NCBI GenBank assembly: GCA_019636475.1
Contig: JAHBXN010000003.1
Coordinates: 1 to 64,000 of the forward strand
Direction: 5' to 3'
Origin: Phycisphaerae bacterium
GTDB taxonomy: Bacteria; Planctomycetota; Phycisphaerae; UBA1845; UTPLA1
Length of the DNA stretch: 64,000 nt
Shown: positions 39,137-47,627 of the stretch, in pieces
Position numbering within the stretch: the first letter of the stretch is position 1
How the letters are laid out: each line of letters opens with the position of its first letter
Notes under the pieces: generated by a model
Databases searched by the model: none
The model's input: only the letters and a program-made list of their open reading frames with translations
What the model was told of the DNA's origin: nothing
Position numbers and translations under genes: made by a program

Positions 39137-39466
39137 ATGAGGAAAGTCGTTTCCATTTCGGACGATCGCGCGTCGCGCCTGTTTCGAATCTCAGTGGTGG
39201 CGTTGCTCGCGGTGATCGCCGTTGCATTATGGGACAGCCGACCGTCATTGCTGCCGCAGGCCGTGGGACAGATTCCGGACACCGCGTTGCAGCGTAAGCA
39301 GATGGTGGATGAACAGCGGACCACCAATCAGTTATTGGCCCGTATCCTGAAGCACCTGGAAACGAAGCCGATCAAGACGCGGGCCGCAGGCACCGATGAC
39401 TTCAATGATGCAGGCGAGCGACCCGACGCCGCGCGGAGTCCGTTTGCGGGCAGACCATCGCGGTAG
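39137..39466 (+). CDS. Small single-pass membrane protein in the pilus locus
   Basis: 109 residues: a short basic cytoplasmic start, one membrane helix (about 17-33), a helical segment likely to form a coiled coil (KQMVDEQRTTNQLLARILKHLE), and a disordered C terminus. No family is recognised. Its place between the PilX-like and GspH-like genes, with short gaps, suggests a role in the pilus machine. Confidence 0.6.
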   Translation: MRKVVSISDDRASRLFRISVVALLAVIAVALWDSRPSLLPQAVGQIPDTALQRKQMVDEQRTTNQLLARILKHLETKPIKTRAAGTDDFNDAGERPDAARSPFAGRPSR

Positions 39467-39516
39467 TGCCCGATATGGCGGCCGGGCAACGCTCGGACGG
39501 AAGGGGGAATGCCGAT

Positions 39517-40161
39517 ATGAGAATGCGCGTCGCATTTACATTAATGGAGTTGATGATCGTGGTGGCCATCGCGGCGATCATTTTCGTGGCGTCGGTGACG
39601 GGAGAGGATTCGACCGAGAATGAGAGTATCAAGCAGTTCACCGAGAAGCTTGATGGTGACGTCAGCTATGCACGAAGTCTTTCGATCGCTAATCCGCTCG
39701 ATCCGGTGGTTGTGAAAGTCGATCCGGAATCCGACAAGTACTGGCTTGCCAAGAAGGCGGCTCCGGACACACCGATCGCCAACCCGGCTGATAAAAAGCC
39801 GTACGTCGTCGCGCTGGGACAAAACCCTCAGGCCAAGGGCATCATGCGACGCCTTTCGATTGCGGCGACCGATCTCGGTGATGACAAGATGCTTGAATTT
39901 GATTCGATGGGGACTCTCAAGCGAAGCGACGCCGCAACGATCCGACTGGCCATCGGTGAGCGTGCCGTGGACATCCAGGTGGTGCCCCAGGCGAGCCGGA
40001 CAACCAAGATCACTGCCTCGGTGGATGCGTTGGCGGATGATGGCAGCGGCAAGCTGGTTCGCGAGGAGTCCGCGGACGGCGAAATCGCCACCGAAACCAA
40101 CACCGCTGATGCGAACGACAAGGGACTGATTGAATCGATCCTGGGTGGTCTGGGGCTCTAG
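39517..40161 (+). CDS. GspH-like prepilin
   Basis: 214 residues. Prepilin motif RVA|FTLMELMIVVAIAAIIF with Ala at -1 and Glu at +5. The body (YARSLSIANPLDPVVVKVD, then beta-strands) suits the GspH/FimT group. The ATG at 39517 follows AAGGGGG by about ten bases; an upstream in-frame start at 39466 overlaps the previous stop. The C terminus is an unusual acidic tail ending ILGGLGL. Confidence 0.78.
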   Translation: MRMRVAFTLMELMIVVAIAAIIFVASVTGEDSTENESIKQFTEKLDGDVSYARSLSIANPLDPVVVKVDPESDKYWLAKKAAPDTPIANPADKKPYVVALGQNPQAKGIMRRLSIAATDLGDDKMLEFDSMGTLKRSDAATIRLAIGERAVDIQVVPQASRTTKITASVDALADDGSGKLVREESADGEIATETNTADANDKGLIESILGGLGL

Positions 40162-40212
40162 GGCGGGGATTGAACCGTTTTCGAAGACGCGATTCGGCTG
40201 TGGGAGGCCGCG

Positions 40213-41358
40213 GTGTTATTCAGGAATCGTCACAAACGGGGGCCGATCGGTTTGGACATCGGCGCGTCCGGTGTCCGGATGATTCAATTCGGCAGCGAGG
40301 CGGGTCAGCCTTCGGTTGTGGCGTCGGCTTTCTGCGACTTTCCCCGGGATCTTCCGGAGTCAACGGACATCAACGATGTCGTGCGGGAGACGATCGCCGA
40401 GGCGATGAGGCGCCACCCGTTCGAGGGTCGCGATGTCGTGACGTCGTTCGGCAACGGCGAATTTCAACTCAAGAATATCCGGCTTCCGCGAATGCCGCCG
40501 GATGAATTGTCGGCGGCGGTGGAATTCGAGGCCCGCGAGCGTTTTGACTTCAGCCGGTCACCCGCGCAGGTTCGGTATCTTCCGGTCGGGGAAGTTCGAC
40601 ACGGGAACGAACTGAAGGAAGAAGTCATTGTATTTGCGGCGTTTGAAGAGGTAGTCAACGCGCGACTCGAATTGCTCGAATCGCTTAAGCTGAACCCCGT
40701 GGCAATCGACCTGACGCCGTGCGCCGTGGCGCGCAGCTTCATCCGATTTCTGCGTCGCTCCGAAGACGCCAATGCCATTAATGTCTTCATTGATCTGGGC
40801 TATCGCGGGACGAATGTCATCATCACGCGCGGCGCGGAGATTTCCTTCCTGAAACAGATCGAAGTCGGCGGCATGCAACTGACGGATGCCGTCGCCAAGG
40901 CACTTTCGATCACTCCGCAGGAAGCAACCGAACTTCGCTTGAAAATCATGCGGGAACAAAGCGGCCGCCGTTCGGACGCCGGCGTGACCGTGCCGCACGA
41001 GGTCAAGGCCGCGGTGAGTGACGCGGTTCGGCCGTTTTCGGAGCGACTGGGCCGCGATCTTCAATTGTGCCTTCGGTACTTCGCGGTCACGTTTCGCGGC
41101 CAGAAACCGGAGACCCTGACGCTGGTGGGTGGAGACGCCCACGAACCGCAGCATTCGCAGGTGCTTGGCGAGGCGGTCAGCGTTCCCTGCACGATCGGCT
41201 ACCCGCTTCGCGGGATGGGCGGTCTGGCGGGATTGAGCGGCCGAGATCGACGAACGACGCAGCCTGCGTGGGCGACGGCCTGCGGGTTGGCGCTGCGAAA
41301 CTCGCCATGGGTGCGTACCGGAGCGCGAATGAGCGAACCGGTCGGCGCGGCGACCTAG
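40213..41358 (+). CDS. pilM: Type IV pilus assembly ATPase-like PilM
   Basis: 381 residues, an actin-like fold: LDIGASGVRMIQF near the N terminus (phosphate loop), IDLGYRGTNVIITRG in the middle, and TLVGGDAHEP near the end. PilM is the cytoplasmic ring protein that binds the N-terminal tail of PilN. The start is GTG at 40213 with GGGAGG five bases upstream. It is the first of the PilM-PilN-PilO-PilP set; no motor ATPase, PilC or secretin gene follows within the window. Confidence 0.9.
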   Translation: MLFRNRHKRGPIGLDIGASGVRMIQFGSEAGQPSVVASAFCDFPRDLPESTDINDVVRETIAEAMRRHPFEGRDVVTSFGNGEFQLKNIRLPRMPPDELSAAVEFEARERFDFSRSPAQVRYLPVGEVRHGNELKEEVIVFAAFEEVVNARLELLESLKLNPVAIDLTPCAVARSFIRFLRRSEDANAINVFIDLGYRGTNVIITRGAEISFLKQIEVGGMQLTDAVAKALSITPQEATELRLKIMREQSGRRSDAGVTVPHEVKAAVSDAVRPFSERLGRDLQLCLRYFAVTFRGQKPETLTLVGGDAHEPQHSQVLGEAVSVPCTIGYPLRGMGGLAGLSGRDRRTTQPAWATACGLALRNSPWVRTGARMSEPVGAAT

Positions 41359-41463
41359 CACGAGGTGCGACTGCCAGAGGCAATCGTGCGTCCGGCCTCG
41401 ACGCATCGTCGTCCGGCCGCGCCGTTTTGAAATGGAACGAGAAGACAGGAAGCGTGACTCAGC

Positions 41464-42132
41464 TTGATAGACTGCGATTTCATCCCGAATTCCTACCATG
41501 ACCGCCGCGCCGTCGCGCGCACGATTCGGCGACGTTCCGCATGTGTCGGTGGGATGATCGCGGTCATGTGCATCTGGCTGGTGGCGAATCATCGGCAACT
41601 GAGCGTGGCCGAGGCGATGCTTGCGGATGTGGAGTCCCAGCAATCCCAGTTGAAGCATTTATCGGAAGAGAAGCTGCAACTCCAGTCCGAACTGGCGGGC
41701 ATCGTGACACACGAGCAGATGATCGGCCAGTTGGGCGATCGCGCCAGCTTGGTCATCGTTCTGGCGGACTTGTCTCGGAATATTCCGGAGAATGTGAAAC
41801 TAACACGGGTCACGATGGATGCGACGTACCTGGCACCTTATCTCGTCCTCTCCGGCGGGCATCGCGATCCGGCCAGGAATCCGGTGTCTTCCAGTGTGCC
41901 GAGTCAGGAACAGTTGAATGGCCAGCGAACCGACCGCTTTGACATCCTGCGGCTGGAGGGTATTGCACTGGGGCCGGCGGACGTCATCGAATTTGCGTCG
42001 GCCCTCGAACGAAGCGGACTCTTCGCCGATGTCTATACCGAGGTGGTCGAATCCGGCGTGTGGTCCGGCCGAGCGGTTCGTAAATTCGCATTGCTGTGCG
42101 AGATCATCCCGCACGAGAGGTCGCGGCCATGA
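41464..42132 (+). CDS. pilN: PilN-like inner-membrane pilus assembly protein
   Basis: 222 residues. The N-terminal peptide IDCDFIPNSYHDRR matches the (I/V)xFxPxxYxxRR motif by which PilN binds PilM. One membrane helix (about 28-42), a coiled coil (AMLADVESQQSQLKHLSEEKLQLQSEL) and a ferredoxin-like periplasmic domain follow. The start must be the TTG at 41464: an in-frame stop lies at 41455. It overlaps the PilO-like gene by 4 bases. Confidence 0.85.
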   Translation: MIDCDFIPNSYHDRRAVARTIRRRSACVGGMIAVMCIWLVANHRQLSVAEAMLADVESQQSQLKHLSEEKLQLQSELAGIVTHEQMIGQLGDRASLVIVLADLSRNIPENVKLTRVTMDATYLAPYLVLSGGHRDPARNPVSSSVPSQEQLNGQRTDRFDILRLEGIALGPADVIEFASALERSGLFADVYTEVVESGVWSGRAVRKFALLCEIIPHERSRP

Positions 42133-42698
42133 ATGCAAGGAAACTCAACGCAACATTCATTGCGATCATCGTGGTCGTCTCCGGCGCGTTCGGGTCGCTC
42201 ATGATGGTTCCCGGCCTGCGTGAACTGGAGAAACGCCGCGAAGCGATTGGCGCGGAGTTGAATGAAACGAAGCAGATTCAGGCTGTTGTGGCCGACATGT
42301 CGAGTCTTTATGCGGAAATTCTGCGCGTGCGGGGCAGGGATTTGACACTGTGGGAGCAGGTTCCCGCGGAGCCGCGATTCAGTGAGTTTCTGAACGGCCT
42401 GTCTCGCTGCCTGTCAGCGGGCGGCATCACGAAGTACGACGTCCAGCCGCAACTTGCGAGGGAGATTGACGCGACAAAGCTGCCGGAATCGCTGAATCTT
42501 ATCGGGCAAATCGCCGTTCAGCCGGTCGAGTTGAAGTTCGATGCGGAATTCAAGCAGGTCTTCGAGCTGCTCGCGGAGATGGAAAGGCTAAATCGCCTGA
42601 TTCATGTGGACCGGCTGCAGATGACCTGTGACGACAAGAATGCCGAGACTCTCCATGTAGAGCTGGTGCTACAGGCCTACTATCGGCGACCTGCGTGA
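42129..42698 (+). CDS. pilO: PilO-like inner-membrane pilus assembly protein
   Basis: 189 residues. One membrane helix (about 7-25), a coiled coil (LEKRREAIGAELNETKQIQAVV), and a C-terminal ferredoxin-like domain (PVELKFDAEFKQVFELLAEMERL) typical of PilO. The ATG at 42129 overlaps the PilN stop and has GAGAGG upstream. PilN and PilO form a periplasmic heterodimer in the alignment complex. Confidence 0.82.
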   Translation: MNARKLNATFIAIIVVVSGAFGSLMMVPGLRELEKRREAIGAELNETKQIQAVVADMSSLYAEILRVRGRDLTLWEQVPAEPRFSEFLNGLSRCLSAGGITKYDVQPQLAREIDATKLPESLNLIGQIAVQPVELKFDAEFKQVFELLAEMERLNRLIHVDRLQMTCDDKNAETLHVELVLQAYYRRPA

Positions 42699-42707
42699 GG
42701 ATTCACC

Positions 42708-43403
42708 TTGGATATGTCGTTTGCGACATTGAAAGCTCAACTGGCCGCCGACAAGAAGAAGTCGGTCATCCTCTCCGTACTGCTTGCGGTGCTGCTGGCC
42801 GTCATCGTGCGAGCATTCGTTGCAGACGAATCTCCGGCGGAGGCCGAGGCGCTGATTCCTCCGGCATCAACGTCTGTCAGTGGCGTGTCGACACCGACCG
42901 TGCGGCCTACGACGGTGTCGATCGGCGGCGCTTCTGCGGCCGTCGGTCCGAACTCGTCAAGCGGCGCAGGAAATTACACCGTCGTGCGTCCGAAACGAAC
43001 GAGTTCGAAGAAGATCGCCGTCGATGGCATGTCCCGCGAGATCGTCCGGGACCCCTTTGTTACGCCGTCGTGGAGTCGATTTCCGCAGGATTCCCAATCG
43101 ACGGTCCAAGCGGACGGATCAGCCAATCCAGCGGTAGAATCGGGGCCGGGCATTCTCGATTCGATTCGAAAGCAGTTCAGTCTGTATCAAGACGCGCGTC
43201 GACAGACCGTTCGGAAGTTTGACGCGGAGATCGACGGTCTTGAGTTGCAGTCCACGATGACCGGGCAGAACCGCTCGGCCTACATTTCCGGTCGGCTGGT
43301 ACATGAGGGCGATGAAATCGACGGATTCACTGTCGTGAACATTCGTGAACGGGAAGTCCACCTATCCAAGGGCGGGATTCATGGGCGGCTCAGAATGAAG
43401 TGA
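42708..43403 (+). CDS. PilP/GspC-like alignment protein
   Basis: 231 residues. A membrane helix (about 19-38) is followed by a low-complexity Ser/Ala/Pro linker, and the C-terminal 45 residues (AYISGRLVHEGDEIDGFTVVNIREREVHLSKGG) resemble the beta-sandwich homology region of PilP/GspC that docks onto the secretin. The TTG at 42708 has GAGGA six bases upstream; ATG at 42714 is an alternative. It completes the MNOP set. If the assignment holds, a secretin gene exists elsewhere in the genome. Confidence 0.72.
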   Translation: MDMSFATLKAQLAADKKKSVILSVLLAVLLAVIVRAFVADESPAEAEALIPPASTSVSGVSTPTVRPTTVSIGGASAAVGPNSSSGAGNYTVVRPKRTSSKKIAVDGMSREIVRDPFVTPSWSRFPQDSQSTVQADGSANPAVESGPGILDSIRKQFSLYQDARRQTVRKFDAEIDGLELQSTMTGQNRSAYISGRLVHEGDEIDGFTVVNIREREVHLSKGGIHGRLRMK

Positions 43404-43497
43404 CGGCAGGTCGGCCGCGCTGTTATTTGACTAACCGAGGATCGAGGTTTCCCGGAGGACGGGACGCAGGCGTGTTGACCCGATATAGTCTCGGGCC

Positions 43498-44451
43498 GTG
43501 ACGCGGCCTGCATCACTACCGGCTCTGCTTTTCGTCGCGGTGCTTTCCATTGCGACCGCAGCGATTTTCATCAAGCTGTCGTCCGATGCCGCGCCGATTG
43601 TCATCGCCGCCGCCCGGCTTTCACTATCTGCGATCCTGCTTGTTCCGATCGCGCTCGCGCGGCGCGACGGCTCGGTCCGGTCCGGTGGTCGCAAGCGCTG
43701 GGGTGGCATCGGGCTGGCGGGCGTTTTCCTTGCCGCGCACTTCTTCTGCTGGATTACGTCGCTACGGCACACGAGTGTCGTCAGCTCGGTCGTGCTGGTC
43801 ACGACCAATCCGATCTTTACCGGCATTGCTTCGTATTTTCTCTTCAAGGAACCGATTACACGCCCGCTGCTGTTCGGCATCCTGCTGGCCGTTGTCGGGG
43901 GCGGGACGATCGCCTATGCGGACGCCGGTCGCGATGCCGGCTCTGTGTATGGCAACGTCATGTCACTTCTCGGCGCGATCACCGCGTCGAGCTATTTTCT
44001 GGTGGGGCGAAGCGTTCGACGCGATGTTGACACGCTCAATTACGTTCTGCCGGTTTATTCGATCGCCGCACTTCTTCTGTGCAGCGGGGCGATGGTGCTG
44101 AGGGAACCGATTGCGGGACTTCGCACGTCGACTTATGTGTATTTCGTGCTGTTGGCGATCGTCCCGCAGCTTATCGGTCACAGTATTTTCAACTGGGCAT
44201 TGAAATACATGAGTGCGACGATGATCGCGATCTGCATCCTAGGTGAGCCGATTGGCGCGACGATCATGGCGGCTGGTTTTCTTGACGAGTCAGTTACCGG
44301 AGAGCAGGCCGTCGGTGGGGCACTGATTCTCGCGGGCATATTTCTTGCTTCTCGTGGCTCGCCGCCGGCAGAGAGCGGATCGGATCGCCCCGAATTGGCC
44401 GTTGCGGGTTCCGGGTCGGCGGGTCCGTCGGGCCGGACGAATGGCGACTAG
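43498..44451 (+). CDS. EamA/DMT family transporter
   Basis: 317 residues with ten hydrophobic helices in two homologous halves, typical of EamA-domain drug/metabolite transporters of the inner membrane. The N-terminal half (residues 1-130) contains the SSVVLVTTNPIFTGIASYFLFKEP motif of EamA domains. The substrate is unknown. The GTG at 43498 is preceded by TATAGT (43484-43489) ending 8 bases before it and no ribosome-binding site, so it may have a leaderless transcript. A C-terminal tail of about 30 residues, rich in Gly/Ser/Pro, is cytoplasmic. Confidence 0.9.
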   Translation: MTRPASLPALLFVAVLSIATAAIFIKLSSDAAPIVIAAARLSLSAILLVPIALARRDGSVRSGGRKRWGGIGLAGVFLAAHFFCWITSLRHTSVVSSVVLVTTNPIFTGIASYFLFKEPITRPLLFGILLAVVGGGTIAYADAGRDAGSVYGNVMSLLGAITASSYFLVGRSVRRDVDTLNYVLPVYSIAALLLCSGAMVLREPIAGLRTSTYVYFVLLAIVPQLIGHSIFNWALKYMSATMIAICILGEPIGATIMAAGFLDESVTGEQAVGGALILAGIFLASRGSPPAESGSDRPELAVAGSGSAGPSGRTNGD

Positions 44452-44495
44452 GGATTTCGGCCAGGTACTGCCCGGGGGGCGGTGTCCGCCATGGA

Positions 44496-44525
44496 TTGGA
44501 TTTTGGCATGACCGGGAGTTACAAT
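44496..44525 (+). promoter_or_regulatory. Predicted sigma70 promoter of the P-domain protein gene
   Basis: TTGGAT (44496-44501), an 18-base spacer and TACAAT (44520-44525), 62 bases before the ATG at 44588. Confidence 0.5.
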
Positions 44526-44587
44526 GACGTGATCCTCCGCGGGGAACTTCTGAGGCCACACGTTCGCACGATTGGAAAAACCTGCGC

Positions 44588-46105
44588 ATGCCTGATCGAA
44601 TACGACCATCCTTCGCGGCCCTGATTCTGACCGTCGCGCTACTGGTCCTCGGGAGCAGGGCGGCGATGGCGCAGCCGACCGATATGATTGTAACCTACTG
44701 CGGGCCGGTGGACCCGGACAATAGCTTGATCCTGGATGATCCAACGGAGGTGCTGGAATCACTCCTGACTCTTCCGACGTCCGGCGTGATTCATGATCTC
44801 GATGTTCAGCTTGGCATCGAGCATTCCTGGGTTGGCGACCTGCGTGTTCATCTGATTCACTTCGAGACCGGTTCGTATGCTGTGCTGGTTGATCGACCGG
44901 GAAACCCAGCGTCGCCGGCGGGGTGTGGGAGCAATGACCTACTTGTTGTGCTGGATGATGACGGCTTCGGCGGCCCACTTGAAGATCAGTGCGGGGCATC
45001 GAGCGACGCGTCATTTCCGACATCGCCTCCGAACTTCACTCCGTATCAGCCGCTGAGCGCATTTAACGGCGAAAGCCTCGACGGCAACTGGCTTCTGAGC
45101 GTGACGGATCTTCGTCCCGGCAATTCGGGTCGGCTTGTTTCATGGTGCCTCCGAGCCAACCTCGGTTCCGGGGAGATTCGCTCCACCGTCTCTGCGGCGG
45201 CTGACAGCGGCGCAGATTTGTGCGCGCCGCAGTCCGATGAACTGGTTGTCGCTCCCGGCACGACGTTGCGATTCTGCTATGAGGTGGCGAATCCCGGCGA
45301 AGTCGGGTTTGATCGGCTATCGCTGAATAGTTCGTTGCATGGAGATGTGCTTGTCGATGAGCATATTCCGCTGGCGCCGGGTGCGGACTACCGGATTTCT
45401 CAACTCGCGACCATCACGGCCGATGTGGTTGTGACGGGGACATGGCAGGCGGGCATCGCGGACGCGAGCCTGACTTCGGACGATCAAATCACGATATTGA
45501 TTGATTCCGACGGGGACGGGCGCGCCGATGTTCATGATCAATGTCCGGGAGGAGATGATTTCGTCGATTCGGATGGTGACGGCGTCGCCGACAGTTGCGA
45601 CGGATGCCCGAATGATCCCGAGAAGACGGAGCCGGGCGTCTGCGGGTGCGGCATGCCCGAGACGGACTGCGGCGAGGTCGACAATTCCAACGATAATTCA
45701 AACTCCAACGACAACGCGAACGACAACACGAATCTCAACGGCAACAAGAACGACAACACGAATCTCAACGGCAATGACAATTCCAATTCGTCCGACGAGG
45801 GCAACGCAAACGACAACGTCGGCAACGACAATCTGAATTCGAACGGTAACGGGAATTCAAACCTGAACGGCAATACCAATCAGAATTCGAACGCCAACAA
45901 CAATCAGAATTCCAACGTCGATTCCGGCGGCAACCAGAACACCAACTCCGGCAATCAGAATGGTGACGGGCCGGCAGGCTTGCCGTTTGAGGACTGCCTT
46001 TCCCATCTGAATTGCGGTGACGGTCTTTGCGGCGCGGGCGTGAATTTCTTCGCGGCCATCGCGGCCATGTTTCTTTTTGTGGCACGGAACCGTCGTACTC
46101 GTTGA
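44588..46105 (+). CDS. Secreted P-domain protein with type 3 repeats, Asn-rich linker and CGxG tail
   Basis: 505 residues. A signal peptide (to about residue 29, ending AMAQ) precedes a proprotein-convertase P-domain (about 35-190; ending GESLDGNWLLSVTDLRPGN and LVSWCLRANL), a beta-jelly-roll that in proteases is a regulatory domain but here has no catalytic partner. A second beta-domain (about 195-295) and one thrombospondin type 3-like module (DSDGDGVADSCDGCPNDP) follow. Then comes an Asn-rich linker (about 363-460) and a C-terminal tail with Cys-Gly-Ala-Gly, a membrane-like helix and RNRRTR. The tail matches that of the other repeat protein (60-2693) in design. Confidence 0.85.
   Translation: MPDRIRPSFAALILTVALLVLGSRAAMAQPTDMIVTYCGPVDPDNSLILDDPTEVLESLLTLPTSGVIHDLDVQLGIEHSWVGDLRVHLIHFETGSYAVLVDRPGNPASPAGCGSNDLLVVLDDDGFGGPLEDQCGASSDASFPTSPPNFTPYQPLSAFNGESLDGNWLLSVTDLRPGNSGRLVSWCLRANLGSGEIRSTVSAAADSGADLCAPQSDELVVAPGTTLRFCYEVANPGEVGFDRLSLNSSLHGDVLVDEHIPLAPGADYRISQLATITADVVVTGTWQAGIADASLTSDDQITILIDSDGDGRADVHDQCPGGDDFVDSDGDGVADSCDGCPNDPEKTEPGVCGCGMPETDCGEVDNSNDNSNSNDNANDNTNLNGNKNDNTNLNGNDNSNSSDEGNANDNVGNDNLNSNGNGNSNLNGNTNQNSNANNNQNSNVDSGGNQNTNSGNQNGDGPAGLPFEDCLSHLNCGDGLCGAGVNFFAAIAAMFLFVARNRRTR
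45679..45966 (+). repeat. Asn-rich low-complexity coding repeat
   Basis: About 95 codons made mostly of Asn with Asp, Ser, Gly, Thr or Leu, such as NDNSNSNDN and NTNLNGN. The unit NDNTNLNGN occurs twice. It likely forms a flexible, hydrophilic spacer between the folded domains and the anchoring tail. Confidence 0.85.
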
Positions 46106-46129
46106 TTCACACCAAACGGTCGGTAAATC

Positions 46130-46168
46130 GGATTCACCTTGAAGTGATCAGGGTGTTCGCGTGAATCC
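46130..46168. repeat. Inverted repeat between convergent genes
   Basis: GGATTCAC (46130-46137) and GTGAATCC (46161-46168) flank 23 bases between two convergent genes. It could be a weak terminator for both, but no T-run is present. GATTCAC also occurs at 46103. Confidence 0.35.
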
Positions 46169-46172
46169 AGAT

Positions 46173-46694
46173 TCACCGACTCCGGCCCCGATTTCGGTGA
46201 CGCCGCGTCCAATCCGGATTTGTATGATCCGCATCTTTTCGATCCTGGTCCATCGATTCGCCGATTGTCGCGTCTGCTGCCGTGATTCGTCCGCGGATTC
46301 CGCGTCCGCGTTCGTCCTGAACGCTCCTTGCGGCGGACCAGTAAAACGTGAGGATCGCGGCGGCCATAATGACCATTGTCGCGATACCAATCCAAAAACG
46401 GCGCTGCCGTGCGAGCGGACGTTTGGCGACTTGATCGCCGGTAATCGAGCGGCGTGCGACCTGACAAATCCACGCCCAATGCAGAATCACGTGAACGAGT
46501 ATCAGTCCGAGCAACCCAACAGCCAACCAGAAATGCAGATCGCCCCAATCGTGCCGACCCCAGTTCCAAATTGACAGTCGGCCCCCTGTTCCCGGTGGGA
46601 GCAGGAACCGCACAAGAAATCCCGTGATCACCATGCCAAGGAAGACAATCAGCGTTACGAAGTCCACGCAGAAATTCAGTGTGTTGCGTTTCAT
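46173..46694 (-). CDS. DUF4405-type membrane protein
   Basis: 173 residues with three or four membrane helices and spaced His residues (HDWGDLHFW, HVILHW) resembling the heme-binding pattern of cytochrome b561-like DUF4405 proteins. A charged C-terminal tail of about 50 residues follows. It is the last gene of the operon containing NifJ, DHOD-like and cytidylate kinase-like genes, which suggests a role in electron transfer; no direct evidence of heme binding is available. Confidence 0.7.
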   Translation of the reverse strand: MKRNTLNFCVDFVTLIVFLGMVITGFLVRFLLPPGTGGRLSIWNWGRHDWGDLHFWLAVGLLGLILVHVILHWAWICQVARRSITGDQVAKRPLARQRRFWIGIATMVIMAAAILTFYWSAARSVQDERGRGIRGRITAADATIGESMDQDRKDADHTNPDWTRRHRNRGRSR

Positions 46695-46732
46695 GGCACT
46701 TCCTCGCGATCCGGCGGTCGAGACTGCGACTA

Positions 46733-47503
46733 TTAAACGCGGGAGACGGTTGGTTTACGGGTGCGTGTCTCGTCGCTGGGGGCCTGCGCAGGGGACTCGA
46801 TCACCGATTTTGCCCTAGCGGCGGTCAGGATTACCTCTGTCGCTTGATCTATGCTTAAGTGCTCCATGTTGATTACCAGGTCGAAACGCGATAGATCGTC
46901 AGCCGCGGTCTTGAAGTGGGTCTTCAAGAACCGCGTGCGATCGTGCTCGATTTCCTCGACCTGGCGGGCGGCATAATCGAACTCGATCCGATTGAGTCGT
47001 GCGAACTCCCGGATGCAATAGTCGCGGTTTGCGGTAAACCGCACGCGAAGTCCGAGATCGCGCGGCAGAATGAGATCCGCGGCCCGACCAAGGAAGATGG
47101 CGTGGCCCTTGCGCGCGAGTGCCGAGATGGTTGCACTGAGTCGATGGAAATAGTCTTCGCGATTGATGAGGCCTTTGGTCAAGGACATGACAAAATCCGA
47201 GAGCCAGTTCAGGTCTCGTTCATCCAGACTGGAGTAGATCTGTCGGCGATATTCCTCGTCACCCGACATAATCGCGAGAATCTCACGATCAAACATCGGC
47301 CAGCCCGTGGCTTCCAGCAGCTTGCAAGCGACCTTTTCGCCAGGCAGGCCGACGGCCCGCGAAATGCAGATGAACTGCTCAACCGGTTGCAGACCTGTCG
47401 AGACCGGATCGGCGCGTTTCTGCGATCTGGCGATTTCCCAATTACGCATCTGGCGTTCGACGAGATTACCGAGGCTCCCGTCGGCGGTGATTTGGCGTTT
47501 CAT
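46733..47503 (-). CDS. Cytidylate kinase-like family protein
   Basis: 256 residues. The kinase-fold core starts with ICISRAVGLPGEKVACKLLEATGWPMFDREIL, matching the cytidylate kinase-like family; the ordinary P-loop GxxGxGK(S/T) is changed to AVGLPGEKV. FLGRAADLILP and RVRFTANRDYCIREFARLNRI are also typical. Whether it phosphorylates CMP or another substrate is unknown. The ATG at 47503 has GAGAGG upstream. It sits between the DHOD-like and DUF4405 genes, with gaps of 124 and 38 bases. Confidence 0.82.
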   Translation of the reverse strand: MKRQITADGSLGNLVERQMRNWEIARSQKRADPVSTGLQPVEQFICISRAVGLPGEKVACKLLEATGWPMFDREILAIMSGDEEYRRQIYSSLDERDLNWLSDFVMSLTKGLINREDYFHRLSATISALARKGHAIFLGRAADLILPRDLGLRVRFTANRDYCIREFARLNRIEFDYAARQVEEIEHDRTRFLKTHFKTAADDLSRFDLVINMEHLSIDQATEVILTAARAKSVIESPAQAPSDETRTRKPTVSRV

Positions 47504-47627
47504 AGGGCACCTCTCATTGGAATCAACGTGCAAACGGCGCGCCGCAAGATGGGGCGCTGCGTCGGTGTACGAGAAGCTGCAAAATGCGCGATGGGCGCCG
47601 AGTTGGCAGATCGCCGCAGGGGCCGTC

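Noticed and set aside
38359-39327. 322-codon minus-strand open frame
   Set aside because: It is antisense to the PilX-like gene; composition and lack of start context mark it as a shadow.
40558-41658. 366-codon minus-strand open frame
   Set aside because: It is antisense to PilM and PilN, which are recognised by motifs.
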